Shown here one piece after another: positions 49,720 through 62,579 of a stretch of DNA of 64,000 nucleotides (the first letter of the stretch is position 1; every line of letters begins with the position of its first letter). The translations under genes and the position numbers were made by a program. The notes beneath the pieces are model-generated. The model did no database searches. It was given only the letters and a program-made list of their open reading frames with translations, and had not been told where the DNA came from. The stretch comes from CALKWS01 sp051020515 (lineage in GTDB: Bacteria; Actinomycetota; Actinomycetes; Actinomycetales; Beutenbergiaceae): positions 4,030,001 through 4,094,000 of the forward strand of contig NZ_CP194857.1 of NCBI RefSeq assembly GCF_051020515.1, read 5' to 3'.

Positions 49720-49723
<4 letters not shown>
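48299..49723 (-). CDS. folC: Bifunctional folylpolyglutamate synthase / dihydrofolate synthase
   Basis: FolC adds glutamate to folates. The 474-residue protein has the P-loop VTGTNGKTSTARMIEQLL, FTSPHLHTVRERISIDG, the Mur-ligase motif VGLGGLWDSTNV and DAAHNPAGAKAL. ATG 49723 overlaps the ileS stop by four bases and has GAGGAG upstream; the alternative start at 49732 lacks this. In other actinobacteria DUF4233 and ndk follow directly, whereas here about 10 kb of other genes intervene. Confidence 0.95.
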
Positions 49724-53055
<3,332 letters not shown>

Positions 53056-53275
53056 CGGGGTCCTTCTCCTCGTCGCCTTCGTGCGAGGACGATGCCACCC
53101 GGATTCGGGAAGCCCCGCGGTACCACCTCGATTGCCGCCGGCCCGCGCCTGCGACCACTCGTTCCCGGCTGTGACGGGCCGTCCCGTCCGGGTCTAATGA
53201 GGCTCCGCACCCGCGGGGCCCGTTCTTCCGGATGGCTCACCGGTGATAGCCGGGTCAATGCCAGGTTTCAGTCTA
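53056..53275 (-). promoter_or_regulatory. T-box riboswitch controlling ileS
   Basis: On the minus strand the conserved T-box core GGTGGTACCGCGG lies at 53115-53127, where uncharged tRNA-Ile would bind its acceptor end. Upstream, GGCTATCACCGGTGAGC contains the isoleucine specifier codon ATC (53245-53247), in the compact Stem I arrangement known for actinobacterial ileS leaders. Close to the gene, TCCTCG (53084-53089) can pair with CGAGGA (53067-53072), which covers the ribosome site, so control is probably at translation. TAGACT (53270-53275) could be the promoter -10. Confidence 0.85.
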
Positions 53276-53346
53276 ACGTGGCTGCAGCCCTGGCACCTAA
53301 CGGCTTGGCGTGGCTCGTATCACCGGCAGCGGCCCGCAGCGGTCCA

Positions 53347-53358
53347 TCCTGATCAGGA
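53347..53358. repeat. 12-base perfect palindrome between ileS leader and the membrane protein gene
   Basis: TCCTGATCAGGA is fully self-complementary and a further TCCTGAT occurs at 53379-53385, able to form a seven-pair hairpin with the first. It lies just past the end of the membrane protein gene. It may be a weak terminator or a regulator site. The rest of 53276-53436 holds nothing I can identify. Confidence 0.35.
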
Positions 53359-53436
53359 TCTGCTCATTGTGCGCCCGGTCCTGATGAACCAGCTCGTGCC
53401 GACATCGATTACGTCGTGGTATCCGCGTCGCCAACG

Positions 53437-54380
53437 TCAGATTCTGCCGTGCTTGGGCCGCTGGTGCACCGGCCGGTTCGGTCGACCCGCTCGTGCCGTA
53501 CCGGACAGGGCGAGCAGCCAGATCCCGGTGACTCCCAGCACCGCCAGCACCAGGATGATTCCGGCAGCGGGCAGGCCGGTCCAGCGCAGGTCATCGCCGT
53601 GCCGGATCAGGGCAATCAACTGGAGGGCCACGAAACTGACCGCAGTCGCCCCCACCGCCCCCACCGTGTTACGCCGGCCCCGTAGCCGGGTGTAGGCGGC
53701 CGTCGAGCCCAGGCCCACCAGCCACGCCCCCACGGCACGCCCGGTGAGGGCAGTCAGGTCCCAGGGCCACCACGCCGCGGCCCACAGTGGGGCCACGAGG
53801 AGCGCCGCGCCAACGGTGAGCATGATCAGCGCCAGCACCTCCAGCAGGTGCCGCACCGGGGCCGGCAACGCCGGGCGCGGGCCGGCACCGTCGGGCGTGC
53901 TGTTGGTGGCCGGCGGGACGCCACCGCCAGGCGCGCTGTTGGTGGGGAGCCGGCCCGCCCGGGCCTGCAGGACGCCGATGAGGACCATTGCTATCGGCAC
54001 CACCACACGTAGATAGCCAGCCAAGCCCAGGTGACCACCCGGGCACCGAGCGGATGGGCCGGGCCCAGGTGGAAGCGGTCCAGGTGCACCAGCGTGACCA
54101 CCAGCGTCAGGGTGGTGAAGAGGAACACCGGCCACACCGACAACCGCGCCCGCTGCCAGGTCACCGATCTTGCCCCGCCGACCTCCAGCACGGCACTGGA
54201 CCAGTAGGCCGCGCCCAGGAACACCGCCGTCATTGGCGGGTCAATGGTCCAGGCGAACCAGGAGTCGGTCCGTTCCGGGAAGAGGAACAACTGCAGCCCG
54301 GCCAGGAACACCAGGAAGGCAGCCACGTACAGCAACACTCGCATCGCGGGGAGGACGGGGGATTCAGTGCGCGGGGACAT
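53437..54380 (-). CDS. Multi-pass membrane protein of unknown function, frameshifted
   Basis: This protein of about 313 residues has roughly seven membrane segments in two frames. The first part has MRVLLYVAAFLVFLAGLQLF, SVWPVFLFTTLTLVVTLVHL and VVTWAWLAIYV. After a break at 54003-54009 (coding strand CGTGTGG, expected CGTGG) come VVPIAMVLIGVLQARAG, LEVLALIMLTVGAALLVAP and GIILVLAVLGVTGIWLLAL. ATG 54380 overlaps the end of the upstream reductase-like gene; ATG 54344 is possible. No domain is recognised. Overlap with the upstream gene suggests joint expression. Confidence 0.65.
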
Positions 54381-56151
54381 CGGCGGGCTGTGGGATGGGA
54401 TGGCTCGCCAGATAGGTGTGCAGGTGAGCGACCACAGCCGCACCGTCCCCCACGGCGGTCGCGACGCGCTTGATGGACCCGGACCGCACATCGCCTACCG
54501 CGTACACCCCGGGCATGGTCGTCTCCAATGACGACGGCGCGGGCCCGGGTGAGGGTGATGGCGCGGGTGAGGGTGATGGCTCTGGTGCCGGTGCTGCCGA
54601 GCGTTGCGGTGTGAGGCTTCCGGTGAGCACGAACCCTGCGCCATCGCGGGCCACGTCCGGCGGCAGCCAGGAGGTGCGTGGCGTTGATCCGATGAGCACG
54701 AACAACCCCACGGCTTCGATCTCTTGCTCGGAGGGCTCAGGGAGCCCCGCAGCAGGCTCCGCGCGCGCGACGGTGAGTGCCGCCAGGCAGCCGTCCACCA
54801 CCCGGGCACCGACCACCTCGCTGCGATAGCGGATGGTCACGTTCGGCGTCGCGGTGAGTTGGTCGATGAGGTAATGGGACATGCTGGCGGCCAGGCTCGG
54901 GCCGCGGACCAGCAGGTCCACCTGCCGGGCGTACCGGGCAAGGTGCAAGGCCGCTTGCCCCGCGGAGTTCCCGCCGCCGACCACCACGACCCGCTCGCCG
55001 GTCATGGGGGGTGCTTCGGCGACCGCCGCGCCGTAGAACACTCCCCTACCGACCAGTGCCTCCAGTTCGGGCACCGGCAGGAGGCGATAGTCCACGCCAG
55101 TGGCCACGATCACGCTGCGGGCCCGGATGTGGGTGCCGTCCGAGAGCCTGACCGAGTGCACGTGTTCCTCCGTTTTCAGGCCGGTGACCTGGCGCATGAA
55201 CAGGTATTCAGTGCCGAAACTCCAGGCCTGTTTGAAGGAGCGGTAGGCCAGGTGCGCACCGCTCACCCCGCTGGAGAAGCCCGGATAGTTGCGGATGAGT
55301 GAACTGGTTCCGGCTTGGCCGCCGACGGCTTGTTGTTCCACGACCAAGGTGCTCAGCCCTTCGGATGAGGCGTAGACCGCGGCGGCCAGCCCGGAAGGTC
55401 CGGCACCGACGATGGCCACGTCGAACACCTTGTTCACCGGGGGCGCGCCGGTCAGGCCGAAGGCGTCGGCGATCTGCAGGTCGCTGGGGTTGGTCAGCAC
55501 CGTGGGCGGGGAGGTGAACTGCAGCACCACGATCGGCAACTCCGCACCCTGCAGGTTCAGGCCTGCCACTAACCGCTCGGTGGCAGCGGACTCCACCGCA
55601 TAGAAGCCCACCGGGATGTGGTTGCGCCCGAACATATCCCGCAGTGTGTGGGTGCGCCGATCTTGTTGCCTGCCGATCAGCCGGACCGCCTCGAAACCGA
55701 CTCCGTGGGCCAGGTACCAGTCGTCCAGGGCGTCGGTGATCGCGCCATGGAACTCCTCATCGCGCGGGCGCTCGGGGCGCACGACAACCAGGTCCGCGTG
55801 CCCCTGGCCCACGGCCTGGAACACCGTGGCGGCACTGGCGAAGTCGCCCCAGATCACCACCACCACGCGTTTGGCCGCTGGATGGGTGGCGTAGGTGCGC
55901 CCGAGGAAGCCCAGGCCCTGGCGGTCCGCCGGACCGTAGCAGCCGGCGATGAGTACCACTCCCCGACCCAAGCGTGCCAACTCCTGCAACACCGTTTCGG
56001 CGTGGTCGTAGTGGTCGCACACCACCACCTCGTAATCCACCCCGTAGCGACGGTGGAACTCCTCAGCCAGGATCGTACGCGTGACCGGATCGGTTGTGAC
56101 GACCAGCATGACCGGCACCTGCGCACCATCGGTCTGGGCCGAATCCTCCAT
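54364..56151 (-). CDS. Fused response-regulator-like / thioredoxin-reductase-like FAD oxidoreductase lacking the CxxC pair
   Basis: This is a 595-residue flavoprotein. Residues 12-125 resemble a receiver domain (VMLVVTTDPVTRTILAEEFH). Residues 150-235 look thioredoxin-like without cysteines. Residues 243-595 form a thioredoxin-reductase fold with FAD motif VAIVGAGPSGLAAAVYASSE, NADPH motif VVVVGGGNSAGQAALHLAR and final GVYAVGDVRSGSIKRVATAV. The redox CxxC of true reductases is replaced around GRGVFYGAAVAEAP. Such fusions are known in databases as fused response regulator/thioredoxin-disulfide reductase. GGAGGT precedes ATG 56151. The electron acceptor is unknown. Confidence 0.85.
   Translation of the reverse strand: MEDSAQTDGAQVPVMLVVTTDPVTRTILAEEFHRRYGVDYEVVVCDHYDHAETVLQELARLGRGVVLIAGCYGPADRQGLGFLGRTYATHPAAKRVVVVIWGDFASAATVFQAVGQGHADLVVVRPERPRDEEFHGAITDALDDWYLAHGVGFEAVRLIGRQQDRRTHTLRDMFGRNHIPVGFYAVESAATERLVAGLNLQGAELPIVVLQFTSPPTVLTNPSDLQIADAFGLTGAPPVNKVFDVAIVGAGPSGLAAAVYASSEGLSTLVVEQQAVGGQAGTSSLIRNYPGFSSGVSGAHLAYRSFKQAWSFGTEYLFMRQVTGLKTEEHVHSVRLSDGTHIRARSVIVATGVDYRLLPVPELEALVGRGVFYGAAVAEAPPMTGERVVVVGGGNSAGQAALHLARYARQVDLLVRGPSLAASMSHYLIDQLTATPNVTIRYRSEVVGARVVDGCLAALTVARAEPAAGLPEPSEQEIEAVGLFVLIGSTPRTSWLPPDVARDGAGFVLTGSLTPQRSAAPAPEPSPSPAPSPSPGPAPSSLETTMPGVYAVGDVRSGSIKRVATAVGDGAAVVAHLHTYLASHPIPQPADVPAH
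54546..54581. repeat. Tandem 18-base repeat in the flavoprotein gene
   Basis: Two copies of an 18-base unit starting CGGGTGAGGGTGATGG differ at one base and encode a Pro/Ser linker (PSPSPAPSPSP) in the C-terminal domain. Confidence 0.75.
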
Positions 56152-56370
56152 GGTCGCCACCTCCGGGTGGGTGCCTGGCCCCGAGAGGACTGACGCTACT
56201 CCTGGCACCAGGGCGCGACAAGAGCCACAATGCCGATCGCCGCGCCAAACCTGCACGCATAGAAGGACCCGAGACGACGTGACCAGGAGCGAGTTGATAC
56301 CCGAGTACAGGATCGCCCGCCTCGAACGCTTCCGCGGAAGCGCCGCTGGCAGCGGAGGCTGTGAAGACGG

Positions 56371-59300
56371 CTACGCGACACTCTCCGGGATGGCTCTCGC
56401 TTTGATGTCGCGAAGGGTCGCCACGATGGCATCGACCTGGGAGTCGGTGAATAGTAGGTCCGCGCGGCCGTGGTCGGTGTAGGGCGACTCGAACAGCCGG
56501 CCTGGTTCCATCATCCCGTTGGCGGTGAGTTCCTCGACCACCAACTCCACGAAGCGCACTTGGTTGACGGTGAACGTGGCGGCGTCCAGGTAGTCGGCGA
56601 ATGCCTCGGTGGCGGCCTGCCGGTCCAGGCCCACCAGGGAGCGGATGAAGAGCCCCAGGCCGCCGGTCTGCTCGGCGGCAGCGGCAATGTCCTGCGGCTC
56701 ACCGGTTCCGCTGGCCAGCAGCATCTGTTCCAACGCAGCCAGATCCTCCGGAGTCAGTTGCCGGTTCCTGCGCAAGCGCTGCAATGCCACATGATCCTGG
56801 TGCCGGACCAGGTATGCGGCCGCCTTCTGCCGGAAGCGGTCCAGGTCGGTGCCCGGGGTCACCATCGCCAACTCGATCGCGCTGGCCTCGCCGAGTTCGT
56901 CGACGAAGTCGGTGTAGACGGGATTGCGCCGCGCCGAGTCGGCAAGGCGCACCAGGGAGCGCATCCGCTTCCGGACCGACTCCAGCATCGGCAGGGTGAC
57001 GTCCACCACCAGCCATCGGATGCCACGGCCTCCAGCAACGTCGCTTGCTCGGCGACCATCGGAATCGTGGTCTTGCCCAGGAGGGCGCCGGCGATCGCCT
57101 GAATGGTCTTTCGCAACCGATCGGCCGTAGCGGTATCGCCTTCGAGGTCGGCCAGTTGACGACGCAGGATCAGCAGGTCGAATCGCTTGGCGTGCTCGTC
57201 CTCATCGCGCACCGATGAGGGAAGACCGGCGAGTTCGAGAACGTCCTCGGCATCCGCGCTGCTGAGCGATACCCATGACGAGGGTTCTGAGAAACGTTCG
57301 ACGGCGCGGCGGTGCGGCCGCACCAGGACGTTGCCCGGGTGCATGCCCGCCACGGTCTGCTGCAACGCAGCCGTGATACTTCTCCGCAAGTCCGGTTCGA
57401 CCCGAACGTGCTGCAGCCCACGAGCCAGGGCAACCCGGGCTTCAAACAAGTGCTGGGTGAGGGATTTCTGTATCGACCCTTCGCTGCCTGGCAGGTCCTG
57501 GTTGAAGTACTCCAGGTTGCCGCAGAAGTCGAAGACGAGGAAGTCGGTCTTGTCTGCGCCGGGGCCGAACAGGTCGGGGCGCAGGCGGGTGCCCCGGCCG
57601 ATCATCTGCCAGTACTTCGACTTGGACCACACAGTCTTGAAGAAGACGAGGTTGACCACCTCGGGGATGTCGATGCCGGTGTCGAGCATGTCCACGCTGA
57701 TCGCGATGTGCGGGGCCTTGGTGGGTGTGGCGAAGTCCTCGATCAGTTGCTGGGCGTACGGGCTGGCGTGGGTGATCGTGCGGGCGAAGTGTCCGGCGTA
57801 CCCGGGCCAATTGATGTCGAAACGTTCTGCGATGAACTCCGCGTGGCGCTGGTTCTTGGCGAAGATGATGGTCTTGCCGATCCGGTCGCCACCGGCGACC
57901 TTGTACCCACGCGTCATGAGCGTCTCGAGCACCTTGTCCACGGTGTCGGTGTTGAACAGGAACCGGTTGAGTTCCTCGGCGCCCACCTCATCGGGCGCCT
58001 CGCCCTCGCCCCAGTCCAGAACGTCCCACTGGTCCTTCTCATCTTCGCTGAGTTCGTCGTAGCGGATGCCCCGGCGTAGGAATTTCGTACCCACGGACAC
58101 GCCCTTGGGCGGCACCAGATATCCGTCGGCTACCGCGTCCTCCAGGCTGTAGGCGTCGGTGGGGACGCCTTCCTCAAGGTCGAAGAGACGGTACGTGTTG
58201 TAATCAACCTCATCCTTCGGAGTGGCGGTCAAACCCACCAGTATCGCGTCGAAGTAGTCGAAGATCACGCCGTACTTGGCATAGACCGACCGGTGCGCCT
58301 CATCGATGATGACCAGGTCGAAGTGTCCGGGCCCGAACCGCTGCGCCTGGGTAGCGTCATCGTCGGCTTCGTTGATGAGGTTCATGATGGTCGGGTAGGT
58401 CGACACGTATACCCTGCCCTCGCCGTCTCGTTCGGTGACCAGGTTGACCGTTGTGGCGGCGGGCAAGTGCTCCTTGAACGCCCCGACCGCCTGGCGCACC
58501 AGGGCGTTACGGTCAGCCAGGAACAGGACCCGCTTGACCCAACCGGCTTTCATAAGTTGGTCCACCAGGGCGATGACGGTGCGGGTTTTCCCGGATCCGG
58601 TGGCCATCACCAGCAGGGCTCGGCGTTCCCTGCTATCGAGCACCTCACCGATGGCCTTGATCGCCCGCACCTGGTAGGGCCTCCCGGCGATGTCGGTGTC
58701 CACCGTGGCTGTGGCCAGGGGCATGCGGGTGTGACGGCGCTGGACCATCAGTTCCAGTTCGTCGCGGGTGCAGAAACCCTGCACCTTCCGGGGCGGATAG
58801 CCGGCGGCGTCGTCCCAGAGCCAATGCTCGTACCCGTTGGTGTAGAAGATCACCGGTCGGCGGCCGAACTGGGCTTCCAGCCGGTCGGCGTAAAGTTCGG
58901 CCTGCTGTCGGCCGACCTGGACGCTGCTGCCGGCGCGTTTGGCCTCCACCACTGCCAGCGGTAGGCCGTCGGAGCCCCACAGCACGTAGTCGATGTAGCC
59001 GCGGCCTCCGCCGGGCATCCCGGCCACCGGGTACTCCCGGTCATGGTCCTGGTCCAGGAGCCACCCGGCTGCGCGTAAGTCGACATCGATATAGGCCTCG
59101 CGGGTCTGGGCCTCGCTGTAGTCGCGGGTGTCTTCGATACCGGCAGCCGCTTTGGCGTCCTGAGCCGAAGCGATCTGTGCCTGGAGTTGGGCGATCCGTT
59201 CCTCGTGGGCGGCCAGGAGTTCGTCCCGTTGGGCGAGTTCCCGGGCGTGTGCTTCGTCCTGCTCTTGGAACTTCTTGGCCAGGCGCACCAGTTCGTCACG

Positions 59301-59741
59301 TGAGAGCGGCGCCGCCTTGGCTGCCAGTGTCGGGTCGAACGGAGTTCGTACCGGGACGGCCGCGGGGTCGGCGGAGTGGTGGAAGGCCGCCCACACCACC
59401 ACATGGTGCAGTTCGCGTAGCGCGGCGAGCCCGTGGTCGGAAGCCAAAGACCTTGCCTCGTGCACGGCGGTATTGCCGAGCCGGCGGATGAGGTTGAGTT
59501 TCTGGTTGATGCTGTTGCCGGTGCGGGTCTTGAACCTGCTGTCGTTGATCCGAGCGGCCAGGTCGTCCCGGTACGGCTCGGTCAGATTGAGAACCTCGTA
59601 GAGGTAAGCGACCAGGTGCTCGATCGCGCGCCGGCTATAGAAACACGCCGCGCGCGGGTCGGAACTCAGGTAGGACTCGGCCTTGACGCAGTCGGGGTGA
59701 ACTGTGGGCAACGCAGCCTTGACGAAGGCGAAGTTGCTCAC
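56371..59741 (-). CDS. hsdR: Type I restriction endonuclease subunit R (EcoEI type), frameshifted
   Basis: HsdR is the translocase and nuclease of a type I restriction system. In order it has an N-terminal DUF4145-like domain (CFYSRRAIEHLVAYLYEV), a coiled coil (residues 160-205), a nuclease domain with PLAVVEAKRAGSS, helicase motifs LLVMATGSGKTRTVIAL, LVIIDEAHRSVY, LVGLTATPKD and MIGRGTRLRPD, and an EcoEI-type C-terminal domain. The frame changes near 57010-57025, between EAVASDGWW and VDVTLPMLESVRKRM. GTG 59741 has AAGGAG upstream. It is separated from hsdMS by mrr and a toxin-antitoxin pair. Confidence 0.93.
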
Positions 59742-59853
59742 GACGCTCCTTTCCCCCGAGCGTTGCATGTGGACTCGGCGTACCCGCTGATCGCAAGCCA
59801 TGCGGGCCGAGGCAACGCATGGTCAAGACAACGACGGGAACACAACTGTTTGA

Positions 59854-59873
59854 GTCAACTCTAGTTTGTTGAC
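59854..59873. promoter_or_regulatory. Inverted repeat in the hsdR-yefM intergenic region
   Basis: GTCAAC (59854-59859) and GTTGAC (59868-59873) form a perfect dyad around eight AT-rich bases, between the divergent hsdR and yefM genes. It could bind a controller of hsdR; no cognate regulator was identified. Confidence 0.4.
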
Positions 59874-59907
59874 GCCGTGCGGGAGTGCGGATTCGTCGCG
59901 ACGGGGT

Positions 59908-59946
59908 TTGATCCACCTCCGGCCAGGGCGTACAATTTCCTGTACA
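59908..59946 (+). promoter_or_regulatory. yefM-yoeB promoter and autoregulatory operator
   Basis: TTGATC (59908-59913) and TACAAT (59931-59936), 17 bases apart, make a good promoter. Overlapping its -10 box is CGTACA (59929-59934), and TGTACA follows at 59941-59946. The two hexamers are 12 bases apart centre to centre, as in the known YefM operator of E. coli. Confidence 0.75.
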
Positions 59947-59961
59947 GGAGTTGGAGGTCCG

Positions 59962-60219
59962 ATGCGCACGATGAGTTACAGCGAGTCCCGCCGTCGCTAT
60001 GCCGAGGTTCTGGACTCGGTCGTGCAGGACCGTGAGGAGATCGTGATCACCAGGGCAGGCCACGAGCCCGTCGTCATCATGTCCCTGGACGACTTCGAGT
60101 CACTGCGCGAGACTGCATACCTGATGCGCTCCCCCGCTAATGCTCGACGACTGCTCGATGCGATGGAACGGCTCGAGGTGGGCGAAGGTGAATCGCACGA
60201 CCTCATCGATGCCGACTGA
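59962..60219 (+). CDS. yefM: YefM-family antitoxin
   Basis: This is an 85-residue Phd/YefM antitoxin. The DNA-binding N-terminus is RTMSYSESRRRYAEVLDSVV, followed by ITRAGHEPVVIMSLDDFESLRET, the family signature (quoted part: EPVVIMSLDDFESLRE). The C-terminal helix that neutralises YoeB is ARRLLDAMERLEVGEGE. ATG 59962 has GGAGTTGGAGG upstream. The stop is two bases before yoeB, so the genes are coupled. It is autoregulated with YoeB through the TGTACA sites. Confidence 0.93.
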   Translation: MRTMSYSESRRRYAEVLDSVVQDREEIVITRAGHEPVVIMSLDDFESLRETAYLMRSPANARRLLDAMERLEVGEGESHDLIDAD

Positions 60220-60221
60220 TC

Positions 60222-60482
60222 ATGCGGCTGGTCTGGGACCATCACGCCTGGGAAGACTATCTCTGGTGGCAGGCACAGGACCGAAGGATCCTCAAACGCA
60301 TCAACAATCTCATTGAGGACGTCGTCCGTAACGGTAACCAGGGCATCGGCAAGCCCGAGCCGCTCAAGCATGACTTCGCTGGGTACTGGTCCCGGCGCAT
60401 CACCGAGGAGCATCGGTTGGTCTACAAGGTGACCGAGACCGAGGTGCGCATCGCCGCGTGCCGGTACCACTACGGCCGCTAG
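60222..60482 (+). CDS. yoeB: YoeB-family mRNA interferase toxin
   Basis: This is an 86-residue RelE-superfamily toxin that cleaves mRNA on the ribosome. WDHHAWEDYLWWQAQDRRI opens the protein. LIEDVVRNGNQGIGKPEPLK, GYWSRRITEEHRLVYKV and the C-terminal RYHYGR contain the catalytic Glu, Arg and His/Tyr residues. It is 2 bases downstream of yefM. It lies in a restriction-modification island, on the opposite strand. Confidence 0.95.
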   Translation: MRLVWDHHAWEDYLWWQAQDRRILKRINNLIEDVVRNGNQGIGKPEPLKHDFAGYWSRRITEEHRLVYKVTETEVRIAACRYHYGR

Positions 60483-60512
60483 CGCCGGGGCAAACCGATC
60501 CGACGTCGGCGG

Positions 60513-61430
60513 CTACTCGAAGAAGTCCTCGTCGATCTCGACGATCTGGACCGTGCGCTTGGCTTGCACGCCAACGCCGTAGTGGATCATGAGCGAGGCC
60601 AGGCGTTCGCCGTCGACCAGCACGACGCGTGTGGCGACCGACTCAGCATATTCGCGGGCGCCGCGGCTGAAGCGGGCAGTGGTGATGAAGACACCCTGGC
60701 TGGCCTGGTTGCCGTGTAGCGCACCGACGAAACCCTGGATCTCGGGACGGCCGATCGGGGTGTCCAGGGCGTAACGCTTGGCCTGCACGTACACCCGGCT
60801 TAACCCCAGGGCGTCCTGGTCGATAATGCCGTCGATGCCGCCGTCGCCGGAGAGTTGTGTGCGGGTGGCTTTGCCGCCTGCTCCCCCGTAACCCATCGCT
60901 ATGAGCAAGTCGAGCACGGCGTCTTCGAAGAATGACGGGGCCTGAGCGTGCAGACGGCTGAGGAGGTCGGCTGCGACGGTGGCGTGGATTCGGGCGATGC
61001 CTTCCTCGACCTGTTCCTCCGGGTCCAAAGTGCTCTCAGTGGTGGGTTCGGCGACTGATTTGCTTTCGCGACCGGACGGTGCTTTGGGTATCCACCATTC
61101 GTCACCTTCGCGTGCCATGGACCGCAGAACGGCCTCGCTTATGCCTTCGGGGTAATCCGCCAGCAGTTTCCGGCCGACGTCGGTAATGAGGTATTGCCCG
61201 CGCGCTGGGCGCTCCAACGCACCGACTCGGTTGAGGTAGGACGCAGCCCAGCCGATGCGGTTCTCCACCTTGGGCTGACCGGAAGGGAGCAACTCGGCTC
61301 GCTGATCCTCGGGGATCTGTTCAGCCGCCATCACCGCCTCGCGCAGTTCTCGAAGCCGCAGCGTACGACCGTCGATCAGTGCCCGCAGCACCGGCGCCAT
61401 GAACTCATCCCACGTTGGCATCGTTGCCAT
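60513..61430 (-). CDS. mrr: Mrr-type restriction endonuclease
   Basis: This is a 305-residue Mrr-family enzyme, a type IV nuclease that cuts modified DNA. The N-terminal winged-helix Mrr_N domain covers residues 1-100 (WDEFMAPVLRALIDGRTLRL, VENRIGWAASYLNRVGALE). The C-terminal PD-(D/E)xK domain has GDGGIDGIIDQDALGL and VYVQAKRY with catalytic Asp, Gln and Lys. Its start directly abuts the hsdS stop (TAAATG), so it is in the hsdM-hsdS operon. Mrr within a type I operon is a recurrent arrangement. Confidence 0.93.
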   Translation of the reverse strand: MATMPTWDEFMAPVLRALIDGRTLRLRELREAVMAAEQIPEDQRAELLPSGQPKVENRIGWAASYLNRVGALERPARGQYLITDVGRKLLADYPEGISEAVLRSMAREGDEWWIPKAPSGRESKSVAEPTTESTLDPEEQVEEGIARIHATVAADLLSRLHAQAPSFFEDAVLDLLIAMGYGGAGGKATRTQLSGDGGIDGIIDQDALGLSRVYVQAKRYALDTPIGRPEIQGFVGALHGNQASQGVFITTARFSRGAREYAESVATRVVLVDGERLASLMIHYGVGVQAKRTVQIVEIDEDFFE

Positions 61431-62579
61431 TTATAGCCCTCCTGAGAATGCTCGGGACTGGAGTGACGCGAAGAGTTCGTCTTCGGCGGCCAGGACCCGC
61501 TCCACAGCGCTGCGTTCGGCACGGATCTGGGAGACCCTTCGCGCGAACTCAGCCTGGGCTGACCGCGAAACCTCAGGAATGGGGATCGACTCCAGGACCG
61601 CGGTCTCCAATCTTTTCGTGCCGTGAGCCGCAGTCGCAGTACGTGCCAGGATCCACTGCGTCCGTGCGCGAAGTGCACTCGCCAGGAAATCAACCTGGAT
61701 GTCGTCACGCGGCAAGACCGCCTTAAGGTCCTGATTGATCGTCGCGGGAACGCGAATAACGGAGATTGGAACCGAGTGGGCGAGAATCATCCCGCGAACA
61801 ACAACAGCGATGGTCTCGGCAGGCAATAGGCGCAGGCTCGTCACTTCAGGGACGCTTGCCGCGATGTGGTCCTGCGAATCCCAGAGTTCGTTCGCTTTCA
61901 GATCCTTTGCACTAAACCATGGGAGTTCGCCGGCCCAGAGTTCCGGCTTCTTCTTCGATGGCGTCCCGCCGCTGTAGAACCGGCAGAGGTCGCCTAGGGG
62001 GACAGTATCAGCGGTCGCGCCGAACATGGCGTGGAAGATGGACTGGGTGAGGTCGTCGAGGTGGGCGAGGGACTGGCGGCGCTTGGTGCGCAGCGCGTCG
62101 GCCTGGTCGAGAATCGCGGCGATGCGGCGCTGCTCCTCAATGGGAGGATGCGGGATCTCGATCTGCGTTGCCGTCCTCTTCGACAGTTCCTTGAACGTCG
62201 CGCCATTGCCAAGTGACTGCAAGTACTCCGTCTTGGAGTTGAGCCAGTGGTAGAGGAATTTCGCCTCGAGACCAGGTCTCGGAACGAGGCTCTTGAACCC
62301 TTGATTCGTTGCCATCGGCACGGTGTTGATCGCAACATGTCCGATTGGTGCACGAGAACTGAGTAGCACCGACCCAACTGGCAGGACATTGGTACTGCAA
62401 CTGCGAACGCCCTCCTCAGTGAGTGTCCGAGGAGTCGCCGATATGTAAGGACCTTCGAGTTTGCTCAGGTCGGCGGGGGTCACCCATGCGATGTCACCGT
62501 CCCAGAAATCGGCCACACCCGACTTCGGCGTCGCTCCTGAAACGATCTCCGCGACATCGCCCAGACGGACTGTCTTCAC
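61431..62579 (-). CDS. hsdS: Type I restriction-modification specificity subunit S
   Basis: HsdS sets the DNA sequence recognised by the complex. Its 382 residues contain two target-recognition domains. The first begins VRLGDVAEIVSGATPKSG; the second begins VPLGDLCRFYSGGTPSKKKP. Each is followed by a conserved helix: IEEQRRIAAILDQADALRTK and the C-terminal AEFARRVSQIRAERSAVE. Two different domains imply a bipartite asymmetric target. ATG 62579 overlaps the hsdM stop. The target sequence cannot be derived here. Confidence 0.95.
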   Translation of the reverse strand: MKTVRLGDVAEIVSGATPKSGVADFWDGDIAWVTPADLSKLEGPYISATPRTLTEEGVRSCSTNVLPVGSVLLSSRAPIGHVAINTVPMATNQGFKSLVPRPGLEAKFLYHWLNSKTEYLQSLGNGATFKELSKRTATQIEIPHPPIEEQRRIAAILDQADALRTKRRQSLAHLDDLTQSIFHAMFGATADTVPLGDLCRFYSGGTPSKKKPELWAGELPWFSAKDLKANELWDSQDHIAASVPEVTSLRLLPAETIAVVVRGMILAHSVPISVIRVPATINQDLKAVLPRDDIQVDFLASALRARTQWILARTATAAHGTKRLETAVLESIPIPEVSRSAQAEFARRVSQIRAERSAVERVLAAEDELFASLQSRAFSGGL

